A stretch of DNA of 18,577 nucleotides from an uncultured Candidatus Melainabacteria bacterium (GCA_934777245.1 CAKVND010000046.1:1-18577), one strand, 5' to 3'. Shown: positions 7,366-15,042, counted from the stretch's first letter. Notes: a model not told the origin generated them from the sequence alone. Translations and numbers: made by a program.

Positions 7366-9459
7366 TTACGCCTTCACCATACCTACCGACTTAACCTTCA
7401 CATTTGGACTAATTTCATTATATGACATAATAGAAATTTGTGGATAAGTTCTTTCAACCAGTTTCCTAAATAACAATCTGATTGGAGAAGAACATAGAAT
7501 TACAGGCTGATTTCCTGTTGCTGTAATTGCTTTTTCCAGTTCCAAATTCATCTTGTCAAACATATTTTTCGTAAAGCTTGGATCAAGTGTAACGCTTTGA
7601 CCGTCAGGACTAGCACCTTTTGCAATTGTATTTTCAACATCGGGTGCAAGTGTTATTACATATAATTCGCCTGTATCAGCAAGATTTTGTTTGCAAATAT
7701 TTCTTGAAAGCGCTTGGCGCACATGTTCAGTCAAGAAATTAGGATTTTTATTAATCTTAGCTTGCAAACTGATTGTTTCTAAAATAGTTTTCAAATCGCG
7801 CACTGCAACACCTTCTTTGAGCAAGTTTTGCATAACAATTTGAACATCACCAACTGTAATATCTTTCATTATGTCGTTAACATAATCTTCTGAAACTTCT
7901 TTCTTAAGATTATCAATAAGTTGTTGAACGTCAAATCTTGAAATGATTTCAGATGCGCACTTTTTGATAACTTCAGTTATGTGTGTTGAAATTACAGCAG
8001 AAGCTGAAACTACAGTATAACCAGACATTTCTGCCATGTCTTTGTCTTTAGGTTCTATCCAAAGAGCAGGTAAGCCAAACGCCGGTTCTATTGCATGAAT
8101 ACCGTTTATTGCAAGATTTCCGACAGGATCACCGGCACACATTGCAAGATATCGTTCAGGATAAACTTCTCCGGATTCCAGTGCAACACCTTTTAATTTT
8201 ATTTGATAAGAATTTGGAGAAAGTTGCAAATTATCACGCACTCTTATAGATGGAAGCACAATGCCTAAATCAAGCGCTGTTTGGCGTCTGATTTGTGCGA
8301 TACGTTCCAACAAATCACCGCCCATTTCAACGTTAAGCAATTGAACGAGTCTATAACCAACTTCAATTTCAATAGTATCCACGTTAAGCAATTCCATAAC
8401 ACTTTCTCTAGTTGCTTTTGCGCGTTTTTCTTTTTTACCAAGCTTTTCTTGTTGAGCTTGTTGAGCCTGTTGAGCTTCTTGTGTTTGCTGAACTTCTTTT
8501 TTATTTTTAGCTTTAAAATAAGCCATTCCACCTGCTATGCCTGCAATTGCCAAAAACGGAACTGTCGGCATGCCTGGGATTATCCCCATAAATCCTAAAA
8601 GACCGGATACAACACCTAAAACTCTAGGGTCAGAAAACATTTCATTTTTGATATCTTGAGATAAAGATTCGTCTTTACCTGTCGCACGAGATACAATCAA
8701 ACCTGTTGCTGTAGAAATCAAAAGAGCTGGAATTTGAGAAACAAGACCATCACCAACTGTTAAAATAGTATATGTAGAGAGTGCTTGTTGAACATTCATG
8801 TGCAACTGAATTATGCCGATAATCAAACCGCCAACGATATTTATAACAGTAATTACGATACCTGCTGTCGCATCTCCTTTAACGAACTTAGAAGCACCAT
8901 CCATAGTACCGTAGAAATCTGTTTCTCGTTCTAATTTTTTACGTCTTTCTTTTGCCTGCTCTTCGTTGATTAATCCTGAGTTTAAATCAGCATCAATACT
9001 CAATTGCTTGCCGGGCATTTTATCCAAAGTAAATCTGGCAGAAACTTCAGCAACACGAGTTGCACCACCTGTAATTACCATAAAGTTAATTAAAACCAAG
9101 ATACAAAATATAACGGCACCGACAACGTAGTTACCACCGACAACGAATTCTCCGAACGAATTAATTACGTTTCCGGCTTCGCCATTTAATAGAATCAAAC
9201 GCGTAGAGCTTACGTTAAGACCTAATCTAAAGAGAGTTGCAATTAAAAGAACAGTTGGGAATGATGAATAATCAAGGGGTTCTTGGGTATATAAACAAAC
9301 AAGCATGATAACAACAGCTAAAGAGATGTTTACAGTCAGTAGTAAATCCAAAAGTACAGGTGGAAGTGGAATTACCATCATGCACACAATAACGACCAAG
9401 CCAATCGCAAGGACGATATCATTATTGCTTAATAATTTTGATAATTTTCCAAGTTCCAT
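7366..9459 (-). CDS. flhA: Flagellar export-gate protein FlhA
   Basis: Core inner-membrane component of the flagellar type III export apparatus; its cytosolic ring receives substrate-chaperone complexes and couples export to proton flow. Length 697 is typical. About eight transmembrane helices lie within 15-315. The conserved FHIPEP loop is at 139-197 (A-R-F-T-L-D-K-M-P-G-K-Q, D-A-D-L-N-S-G, M-D-G-A-S-K-F-V-K-G-D-A). A Gln-rich linker of Q-Q-A repeats (322-338) joins the membrane part to the cytosolic domain (about 350-697). An injectisome SctV homologue is the main alternative, but length and C-terminus fit FlhA. No flhB, fliR or other flagellar gene lies nearby. SD is weak (GAGAAAGAG). It is followed by the PilZ gene and a 2-TM gene. 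Confidence 0.93.
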   Translation of the reverse strand: MELGKLSKLLSNNDIVLAIGLVVIVCMMVIPLPPVLLDLLLTVNISLAVVIMLVCLYTQEPLDYSSFPTVLLIATLFRLGLNVSSTRLILLNGEAGNVINSFGEFVVGGNYVVGAVIFCILVLINFMVITGGATRVAEVSARFTLDKMPGKQLSIDADLNSGLINEEQAKERRKKLERETDFYGTMDGASKFVKGDATAGIVITVINIVGGLIIGIIQLHMNVQQALSTYTILTVGDGLVSQIPALLISTATGLIVSRATGKDESLSQDIKNEMFSDPRVLGVVSGLLGFMGIIPGMPTVPFLAIAGIAGGMAYFKAKNKKEVQQTQEAQQAQQAQQEKLGKKEKRAKATRESVMELLNVDTIEIEVGYRLVQLLNVEMGGDLLERIAQIRRQTALDLGIVLPSIRVRDNLQLSPNSYQIKLKGVALESGEVYPERYLAMCAGDPVGNLAINGIHAIEPAFGLPALWIEPKDKDMAEMSGYTVVSASAVISTHITEVIKKCASEIISRFDVQQLIDNLKKEVSEDYVNDIMKDITVGDVQIVMQNLLKEGVAVRDLKTILETISLQAKINKNPNFLTEHVRQALSRNICKQNLADTGELYVITLAPDVENTIAKGASPDGQSVTLDPSFTKNMFDKMNLELEKAITATGNQPVILCSSPIRLLFRKLVERTYPQISIMSYNEISPNVKVKSVGMVKA

Positions 9460-9501
9460 TTGTCTCTTTCTCTAAAAGAGGCATACCTCTCCGCCAATAA
9501 T

Positions 9502-9531
9502 ATCTTAGCATCTTTTGTGCAAATAAGGCAA
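9502..9531 (-). promoter_or_regulatory. Possible flhA promoter
   Basis: On the minus strand TTGCCT (9531-9526) is followed after 18 bp by TAAGAT (9507-9502), preceded by TG-n (extended -10). It lies in the 92-bp gap between lepB and flhA. A flagellar-specific promoter was not evident. Confidence 0.4.
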
Positions 9532-9551
9532 GGTTGTAATCTTTTTTAATA

Positions 9552-10190
9552 TTATAAACCTTTAATATGTGTTAAAGGCCAAAACAAGAATACAGCACGA
9601 CCTATAAATCTTTCTTTTGGTAATGTACCCCAAAAACGGCTATCCATTGAATTACCCCTATTATCGCCCATCATAAAATATTGACCTTCCGGAATTACAA
9701 GTGGGCCACAAAACATGTCTGTTTTACATTTGTGAAAATCGTATTCGCTCATAATATAATCTTCTTGTAATGGCTCATCATTGATATAAACTTTGTATGC
9801 ACCATTTGAGCTTTGCTTAATTTCTAATTTTTCACCGGGAAGCCCAACAACACGTTTAATATATGCAATATCCTTACAAAAAAATCCTGTTAAACGACTG
9901 AATACAGCCCAAGGAGTTGTTTGTAACTTTATAAAAGGCGGATAAAAAATCATAACATCACCACGTTTAGGCGTATTCTCAAAACGATGAGTTTTAATTA
10001 GATTTGGAAATTTTGTAAGTTTTTCAACTACAATCCTATCTCCTTCAACAAGAGTAGGTTTCATAGAGCCTGACGGAATCCATCTTAATTCTGCAATAAA
10101 AAACCTTATTAAAATCACAGCAATTACTACAAAAACAATTGTATCAACAGTTTCTTTTAGATTTGCTTTTAATTTATCTTTATCTATCAT
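9552..10190 (-). CDS. lepB: Signal peptidase I
   Basis: Inner-membrane serine protease that removes signal peptides from Sec/Tat-exported proteins, using a Ser-Lys dyad. 212 residues, one N-terminal transmembrane helix (about 15-33). Box B I-P-S-G-S-M has the catalytic Ser at 42; box D I-K-R-V-V-G-L-P-G-E has the general base Lys at 112; box E is G-D-N-R-G-N-S-M-D-S-R-F-W-G. All catalytic boxes are intact. An insertion with a C-x-C-like region (C105, C155, C161) is unremarkable. Its ATG overlaps the stop of the prenyl-synthase gene by four bases (ATGA), so translation is coupled and the two form one transcript. It probably processes the signal peptides of the YibE/F-like and amylase-like proteins encoded nearby. 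Confidence 0.95.
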   Translation of the reverse strand: MIDKDKLKANLKETVDTIVFVVIAVILIRFFIAELRWIPSGSMKPTLVEGDRIVVEKLTKFPNLIKTHRFENTPKRGDVMIFYPPFIKLQTTPWAVFSRLTGFFCKDIAYIKRVVGLPGEKLEIKQSSNGAYKVYINDEPLQEDYIMSEYDFHKCKTDMFCGPLVIPEGQYFMMGDNRGNSMDSRFWGTLPKERFIGRAVFLFWPLTHIKGL

Positions 10191-10978
10191 AATTTACCCA
10201 ATAAATCCTCTAACCCTTTAGAATAAATATTTCGAGGAAACTCCTTAATTTCTTTTAATAACTCTCTTTGACAATTATCCATTAAAACCTTAGTTTTTTC
10301 AATACCTATAATATCTTTCAGAGTATAAATTTTATTTTCTAAATCCGCACTTGCCGATTGTTTTTCTAAGTCATTTTTTAGTTGAAATAATATGCCAAAA
10401 TTACTTGCAAAACTTGCCGCTTGAGCTTGCGGTAATTTCGACATCAAACAAGAACTCTCCAAAATCGCAACAAATAATTCTGCTGTCTTGCCTTCGATTA
10501 TTTCTAAATATTGTTCTTTTGTTGGAACTTTATTTCTTAAGGTATATTGCAAAATTTCTGCTTCGCTCATTTTTTTTATGCAATTTTGAAAGTTCGTTAA
10601 TACATTCCAATTCCCAATCTTAATCAATCTTTCTGTCGCCAATGATAATAGAAAATCGCCCGATAAGATTGATATGTGCGGATTAAATTTAGTCCAAAAA
10701 GCGGGGTGATTTCTTCTCGCGCTTGCATTGTCTAAAACATCGTCGTGTAACAAAGAAGCATTATGTATAAGTTCTCCTGCCGCTAATAAATCTATATTCG
10801 GATTAATTCCATGAGCCTTTAAATAAAGAATTGTAATTAGCGAACGAATACGCTTTGTTGGACTTTCAAGAAAATGCTTTAATTCTATATAAATATTGTT
10901 TGAATTTGTAAAAAGATTAGATAGTTCTTTATCAATAAGGGCTAATTCATTTTTTGCAAGTTCATTAATTCTATCCAT
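10187..10978 (-). CDS. Polyprenyl synthase family protein with altered second Asp motif
   Basis: Trans-prenyltransferase-like protein (isoprenoid chain elongation). The first aspartate motif is complete: D79-D-V-L-D83 followed by R88-R89, with K42-R-I-R45 upstream and the K-T-A-E-L-F motif at 164-169. The second motif, normally F-Q-x-x-D-D-x-x-D, reads F-Q-L-K-N-D-L-E-K (198-206): the first Asp is Asn and the last is Lys. At 263 residues it is shorter than typical (~300-330). It may be an active enzyme of an unusual subgroup or a non-catalytic partner subunit; the sequence cannot decide. No SD precedes ATG at 10978, but an extended -10 stands 6 nt upstream, pointing to a leaderless mRNA. It overlaps lepB by four bases. 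Confidence 0.85.
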   Translation of the reverse strand: MDRINELAKNELALIDKELSNLFTNSNNIYIELKHFLESPTKRIRSLITILYLKAHGINPNIDLLAAGELIHNASLLHDDVLDNASARRNHPAFWTKFNPHISILSGDFLLSLATERLIKIGNWNVLTNFQNCIKKMSEAEILQYTLRNKVPTKEQYLEIIEGKTAELFVAILESSCLMSKLPQAQAASFASNFGILFQLKNDLEKQSASADLENKIYTLKDIIGIEKTKVLMDNCQRELLKEIKEFPRNIYSKGLEDLLGKL

Positions 10979-10984
10979 AAACGG

Positions 10985-10993
10985 ATTTTAACA
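10985..10993 (-). promoter_or_regulatory. Extended -10 placing transcription start at the ATG (leaderless candidate)
   Basis: The minus strand reads TG-T-TAAAAT, then six bases, then the ATG of the prenyl-synthase gene. With the normal 6-7 nt distance the transcript would begin at the start codon itself. No SD-like sequence is present, which fits. spmA shows the same arrangement. Confidence 0.5.
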
Positions 10994-11028
10994 TGAAGTA
11001 GGATTTATTAGTAGCTACCACATGAGGG

Positions 11029-11270
11029 ATTGTCATTCATTGTTAATAATACCCTCTCCCGCCTACGCACTACTGTCCGAGATAAAGACATGGCGTGCAA
11101 CTACTTGTTGGGCGTCATTGTGAGGTTCGTTAGAACCGAAACAATCCAGCCTTTTAATAACTATTTTTATTTTATAAAAATTATCATGGACAGTAGTGCG
11201 AAGGCGGGAAAGAGTGTTAAAACTCAGTGCTTTTTGCTCCCTCGCAATGACCGGAAGTAAGACTACCAGG
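11029..11270. repeat. Composite palindromic element (GTCATTG-type) in the gap before the prenyl-synthase gene
   Basis: Fills nearly the whole 298-bp gap between the prenyl synthase and the YibE/F gene. An inverted repeat of 25/27 bp (11054-11078 and 11188-11214; core CCCGCCT...ACTACTGTCC) has one mismatch and a 2-nt gap. A second pair is GTCATTGTGAGG (11114-11125) against CCTCGCAATGAC (11240-11251). A small hairpin GGTTC-GTTA-GAACC lies at 11124-11137, before CAATCCAG. The GTCATTGCGAGG...CAATCCAG motif is a widespread repeat type in bacterial genomes, including Rickettsia-like palindromes. The 76-codon open frame through it is repeat-derived, not a gene. It could be a non-autonomous mobile element; no target duplication was confirmed. 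Confidence 0.75.
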
Positions 11271-11276
11271 TTTTAT

Positions 11277-12368
11277 TTACACATTAATCTTAAAATCTTC
11301 TTTCTTTTTTGTGTGTTTAATCATCTCTGAGGCTATAATCGCCGTAATTGGCACACAAACAACAATTGCAATACTTCCAATCAATGCTGACGCAACTTCC
11401 GTCACAACTTGATTCAAGTTAATAAATTTTTGTAAATCAATATTATTCGCAAGTAATAACAAAGGCAAAGAACCGCCCATATAAACAAGAATCAAAGTAT
11501 TTGCCATTGTACCTATAATATCGCGCCCTACGTTCATGCCAGATTTAAATAAGTCTTTGACACCTTTTGTCTTATCAATTTCATAGATTTCATTAATTGT
11601 ACTTGCAATAGACATAGCAACATCCATAACAGCACCAAGAGTTGCCAAAACCATCGTTGCAATTGTTATATTTATAAAATTTAGTTCAGGATGTGATGTA
11701 TACAAATACATAGATGTTTCATCTGCAAAACCGGTCAGATGTGCTGTTATCATTGCTATAAATGATAAAATACTAGCAAAAGCCAAGCTTAAGATTGTAC
11801 CTATAACCGCAGAAGAACTTTTTGAGTTAAATCCACCTACTGAATACATCGTTGCAGCAGTTGAAAGTAAGCACACTAAAATTGCTGCAAAAATTGGATT
11901 TATTCCATTTAAAACCATCGGCACTAAAAGATTTGTTATCAAAAGTATTGTTACACCAATAGAAATTAAGCTAAACACACCTTTTTTTCTACCTACATAA
12001 ATCAATAATCCGCAAAAAATAAGCGCAAGCCATCCCAATGTTCCTGAACGTTTTATATCTTCTATGCTATACTCAACACCATTTCCGTTATCTTCAGCAT
12101 GAAGAATTACTTTTGTATTCTTTTTTAACTTTATATCATAATAAGGATTTCCGGTAAGCATATTATCTAACTCAACGGTTTCACCTTTAAATTCTCCAGT
12201 AACAAGTTTTACCTCAATTGCTTGTTTTGTTTGAGTAACATTCGTATCAGTCAAATCAACATATTTAACATTTTGAACAACGCCAACTTCTGACGGTAAA
12301 ATGTTACCTTCTTCCGCAAAACAAGGTAATACAAAAAGCAGTAAAAAGAATACAAATATTTTTTTCAT
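11277..12368 (-). CDS. YibE/F-family membrane protein
   Basis: A 363-residue protein of the YibE/F-like family, multipass membrane proteins of unknown function. An N-terminal signal sequence (1-18, C-F-A before E-E-G) leads to a soluble extracytoplasmic domain (about 20-105), followed by seven or eight hydrophobic helices from about 109 to 350 and a basic C-terminus (H-T-K-K-K-E-D). The conserved helix region T-L-G-A-V-M-D-V-A-M-S-I-A-S and G-R-D-I-I-G-T-M-A-N-T-L-I are recognisable. ATG at 12368 has SD CGGAG. It lies downstream of the trpS terminator, so it should have its own promoter, but I found no convincing one. The composite palindrome follows its stop within a few bases. Function is not assigned. 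Confidence 0.87.
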   Translation of the reverse strand: MKKIFVFFLLLFVLPCFAEEGNILPSEVGVVQNVKYVDLTDTNVTQTKQAIEVKLVTGEFKGETVELDNMLTGNPYYDIKLKKNTKVILHAEDNGNGVEYSIEDIKRSGTLGWLALIFCGLLIYVGRKKGVFSLISIGVTILLITNLLVPMVLNGINPIFAAILVCLLSTAATMYSVGGFNSKSSSAVIGTILSLAFASILSFIAMITAHLTGFADETSMYLYTSHPELNFINITIATMVLATLGAVMDVAMSIASTINEIYEIDKTKGVKDLFKSGMNVGRDIIGTMANTLILVYMGGSLPLLLLANNIDLQKFINLNQVVTEVASALIGSIAIVVCVPITAIIASEMIKHTKKKEDFKINV

Positions 12369-12395
12369 TATATATGCTCCGTGTAATCATTGTGA

Positions 12396-12412
12396 GAGAA
12401 TTTTTGATTCTC
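12396..12412. promoter_or_regulatory. Short inverted repeat upstream of the YibE/F gene
   Basis: GAGAAT-TTTTG-ATTCTC, a perfect 6-bp inverted repeat with a 5-nt loop, 28-44 bases before the YibE/F start. It could be an operator or an RNA hairpin in the leader. Chance occurrence cannot be excluded. Confidence 0.3.
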
Positions 12413-12430
12413 GTAACAATTTATAATATC

Positions 12431-12466
12431 AATCATAAAAATTAAAGGTGCAATTTCTGCACCCTT
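12431..12466 (-). terminator. Intrinsic terminator after trpS
   Basis: On the minus strand AAGGGTGCA (12466-12458) pairs with TGCACCTTT (12452-12444), 9 bp with one G-U pair and a GAAAT loop, followed by the T-rich stretch AATTTTTATG. It begins 5 bases after the trpS stop and closes the amylase-trpS transcript. Confidence 0.8.
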
Positions 12467-12470
12467 AATC

Positions 12471-13475
12471 TTAGTACATTCTAACCAATTTTCTAACTTC
12501 TTTAAGAACTTTTTGAGCTTCTTCCCTTGCTCTAGCTGAACCTTCGTTCAAAATCTTTTCAACAATTTCAGGATGAGCTTCATAATATCTTCTTCTTTCT
12601 CTGATTTCTTTGAAGCGTTCGTTAACCTTTGCGCCTAATTGACGTTTACAATCTGCACATCCGCGTTGACCTTTTTCACATTCACATCTGATTGTGTTAA
12701 CTTCATCTTCGCTTCCGAAAATTTTCCAATATTTGAAAGCTACTTCACAATCATCAGGATGACCCAAATCATCTTTTCTCATCCTGCTTCTATCAGTAAT
12801 TGCAGACATAATTTTCTTAGCTGTAACTTCTTCTGTATCAGCGATTTTAATATCATTGTTGAAAGATTTACCCATTTTATTACCGTCTAAACCGCAAATC
12901 AAAGAGCAATTATTCAACAATGGTTGAGTTTCTTTAAAGAAATCTGTTTTATAGATATTATTAAATCTTCTTGCGATATCTCTTGTCAGTTCAACGTGCG
13001 CTACTTGATCAATTCCAACAGGAACAAAATCAGTATTAAACGCCAAAATATCAGCCGTCATAAGAACAGGATAACCCATCAAACCATAATTGATTTGAGA
13101 TGCAAAACCTTCTTTTGAGTGTAAAATTTTTGCCATATCTTTTAAGTTAGGATCTCTTTCTACCCAGTTTTGAGGAGTAATCATACTTAAATAAATATGA
13201 AGTTCTGCGATTTCAGGAATCAAAGATTGAACATAGATTGTAGCTTTTTCAGGATTAATTCCGCTTGCAAGCCAATCCACCGCAACATCAATCACATCTT
13301 GCCTTAAATTCTCTGTCTTCTCGTATTTTGTAGTCAAAGCATGCCAGTCTGCAATAAAATAAAAACATCTGTACTCATCTTGGAGTTTCAACATATTTTC
13401 AATTACGCCTAAATAATGCCCCAAATGAAGTTTCCCTGTTGGGCGCATGCCTGTTACTACAATTTTATCTTGCAT
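12471..13475 (-). CDS. trpS: Tryptophanyl-tRNA synthetase with predicted iron-sulfur motif
   Basis: Class I aminoacyl-tRNA synthetase charging tRNA-Trp. 334 residues. The HIGH motif appears as T-G-K-L-H-L-G-H (13-20) and KMSKS as K-M-G-K-S (200-204). Residues C243, C266, C273 and C276 give the spacing C-x22-C-x6-C-x2-C, which is the [4Fe-4S] motif described for the Thermotoga maritima enzyme, where the cluster lies near the anticodon-binding region. Cluster binding here is therefore inferred. ATG at 13475 is only three bases after the stop of the amylase gene, and its SD (AAGGAAAGGAAAT) is made of the last codons of that gene, so the two are translationally coupled. An intrinsic terminator follows. 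Confidence 0.96.
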   Translation of the reverse strand: MQDKIVVTGMRPTGKLHLGHYLGVIENMLKLQDEYRCFYFIADWHALTTKYEKTENLRQDVIDVAVDWLASGINPEKATIYVQSLIPEIAELHIYLSMITPQNWVERDPNLKDMAKILHSKEGFASQINYGLMGYPVLMTADILAFNTDFVPVGIDQVAHVELTRDIARRFNNIYKTDFFKETQPLLNNCSLICGLDGNKMGKSFNNDIKIADTEEVTAKKIMSAITDRSRMRKDDLGHPDDCEVAFKYWKIFGSEDEVNTIRCECEKGQRGCADCKRQLGAKVNERFKEIRERRRYYEAHPEIVEKILNEGSARAREEAQKVLKEVRKLVRMY

Positions 13476-13478
13476 ATA

Positions 13479-14996
13479 TTATTTCCTTTCCTTAATCATC
13501 AAAACTTTAATTTCACCGGCGTCTAAATCCGTAAACAAACGCTTATGTCCGGCTCTTATGTTATCGTTACCTGTTATAACGTCTAACACATTCTTTTTGT
13601 TTATACTTTTATCTTTTATCGTAATTTTATTCTGAGGATTTTTAAAATCCAAGTTACCAACAACAATTATTTGTTCTTTATTCAATTTTCTTGTAAAAGC
13701 AAAAACTTTATCATTGCCGGTTTTTAGTTCTGTAAAATCACCTTTTGTAATCAAATCCAAATTATTGTTTCTGAAAGCCAAAGCTTCTTTAAAGTTGTTC
13801 AAGATTCTTTCGTTTTTACCGTCAGGTCTGCGAGAAAAATTGAAGATATCTAATTTCCCACGATGCACAAAGTAAGTATCATCGTCTGTTTCAGTTTTTT
13901 GAGCCTTAGTATTTGCCCAAGAATACAGATACTCATCACCGGTAAAGAAACCGTCAATACAATAAGGATTGAATGGTAAAGTTGCTTCCAACCAAGAAAT
14001 CATAATTGAGAAGTTTTCGCCATGCAAAACAACAGGACTTACTTCATCATGAGTCGTAAAACTCATGATTACACTTTTTGGAGCTTTGTATGAATCAAGC
14101 AATTTCAAATTGAACTTAATATGTTCCATAAATTCAGGTGCATTCCACTCTTTTAAGTTGAAAAAGCTACCATAATATCCGTCAAATCCAGCTTGCAACA
14201 ATTTGTCATAAGGTGTAAATTCTGCGTATTGACTTGGTGGTTCTCTCCAAGAGTCTGACGCTTCAGCTAAGAACATAAATTCAGGGTCTTTACTTCTGGT
14301 GTATTTAATAATTTCTTCCCAAAAAGCAGAAGGTTTTATTGTTGCAACATCCGCTCTAATTCCGTCTGCACCGATTGATAGAACTAAATCAACAAACTTT
14401 TTGTGCGCATCAATTACGTCTTGGTTAAGTTTTTTGTTGTTACCTGTTTTAAGTAATCTTACATCAGTCCAATCCGTAGGAACAATTGAACATTGCCTAT
14501 CATCTTTAATAAATAATTCAGGATGAGTTAAAAATAAGTCATAAGCGCCACAGCTTGGAAGGTCAATAATTACTCTTATTCCACGTTTATGACATTCTTC
14601 AATAAACTTTTTTGCCTGTTCTACATCCGTAAGTTTTGAAGTTTTATCAACCAACTGAGGATTTATATCCCAGAAGTTTTCAGCTGCATAAACTGAACCT
14701 GCAGTTCCAAGCGCTTTAAGCCTTCCAACAGGAGTTATAGGTAGAACGTGAAGCGTATTTATGCCGAGATTTTTTATTTCATCTAATCGCGCAATCGCAT
14801 TTAAAAAATTTCCACTGACTTCATTTTCGTCAATAATTTCGTTACCGTTTAAATCTTGAGCGTTAAAAGTTCTAAGATTTATTCCACAAATATTTGCTTT
14901 GTTATTAGTAAACAATGTTCTTAAATCATTGTTTTCACCTGCATAAGCGCAAGAACTTAAAAGTAATAAAGCTAAAGTCAGAACTTTCTTTTTCAT
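13479..14996 (-). CDS. Secreted GH13 alpha-amylase-family protein
   Basis: A 505-residue glycoside hydrolase family 13 barrel. Catalytic residues are present: nucleophile D216 in G-I-R-A-D, acid/base E245 in F-L-A-E-A, and H316-D317 in T-T-H-D. Conserved region I, usually D-x-x-x-N-H, reads D145-L-P-S-C-G, so the usual Asn-His is missing. A D-L-N-G-N-E-I-I-D-E-N-E loop (48-59) has EF-hand-like calcium spacing. The signal peptide (1-19) holds L-S-S-C (13-16), which fits a lipobox, but also A-Y-A before G, so either a lipoprotein or a free secreted enzyme is possible. I chose ATG at 14996 because of SD AAAGGGGGA; an upstream TTG at 15023 would add nine residues and break the signal peptide. Substrate is probably an alpha-glucan. 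It is coupled to trpS. Confidence 0.88.
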   Translation of the reverse strand: MKKKVLTLALLLLSSCAYAGENNDLRTLFTNNKANICGINLRTFNAQDLNGNEIIDENEVSGNFLNAIARLDEIKNLGINTLHVLPITPVGRLKALGTAGSVYAAENFWDINPQLVDKTSKLTDVEQAKKFIEECHKRGIRVIIDLPSCGAYDLFLTHPELFIKDDRQCSIVPTDWTDVRLLKTGNNKKLNQDVIDAHKKFVDLVLSIGADGIRADVATIKPSAFWEEIIKYTRSKDPEFMFLAEASDSWREPPSQYAEFTPYDKLLQAGFDGYYGSFFNLKEWNAPEFMEHIKFNLKLLDSYKAPKSVIMSFTTHDEVSPVVLHGENFSIMISWLEATLPFNPYCIDGFFTGDEYLYSWANTKAQKTETDDDTYFVHRGKLDIFNFSRRPDGKNERILNNFKEALAFRNNNLDLITKGDFTELKTGNDKVFAFTRKLNKEQIIVVGNLDFKNPQNKITIKDKSINKKNVLDVITGNDNIRAGHKRLFTDLDAGEIKVLMIKERK

Positions 14997-15013
14997 AAAA
15001 AATCCCCCTTTAA

Positions 15014-15042
15014 ATCGTATCAAATAAAGATTTGATTGTAAA
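15014..15042 (-). promoter_or_regulatory. Possible promoter of the amylase-trpS operon
   Basis: On the minus strand TTTACA (15042-15037), 17 bp, then TG-A-TACGAT (15019-15014 for the hexamer): an extended -10 with a fair -35. The implied leader is only about 11 nt, which would cut into the SD, so the assignment is tentative. Confidence 0.35.

Noticed and set aside
7439..7447. Perfect DnaA-box sequence TGTGGATAA
   Set aside because: A single copy inside the flhA coding sequence encoding conserved Y-P-Q; no cluster of boxes, no dnaA or dnaN, no A/T-rich unwinding region.
8430..8500. CAA/GCT-rich repeats in flhA as a possible separate repeat element
   Set aside because: They encode the Q-Q-A linker between the membrane and cytosolic domains of FlhA; low-complexity linkers are usual at this place.
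11030..11260. Open frame of 76 codons in the gap between the prenyl-synthase and YibE/F genes
   Set aside because: It runs through the palindromic repeat (GTCATTG and CCTCGCAATGAC motifs) and its peptide is the sort produced by such repeats; no SD and no plausible domain.
14997..15023. Longer amylase start at TTG 15023
   Set aside because: It would put nine residues before a normal signal peptide, while ATG at 14996 has the SD AAAGGGGGA at good distance.
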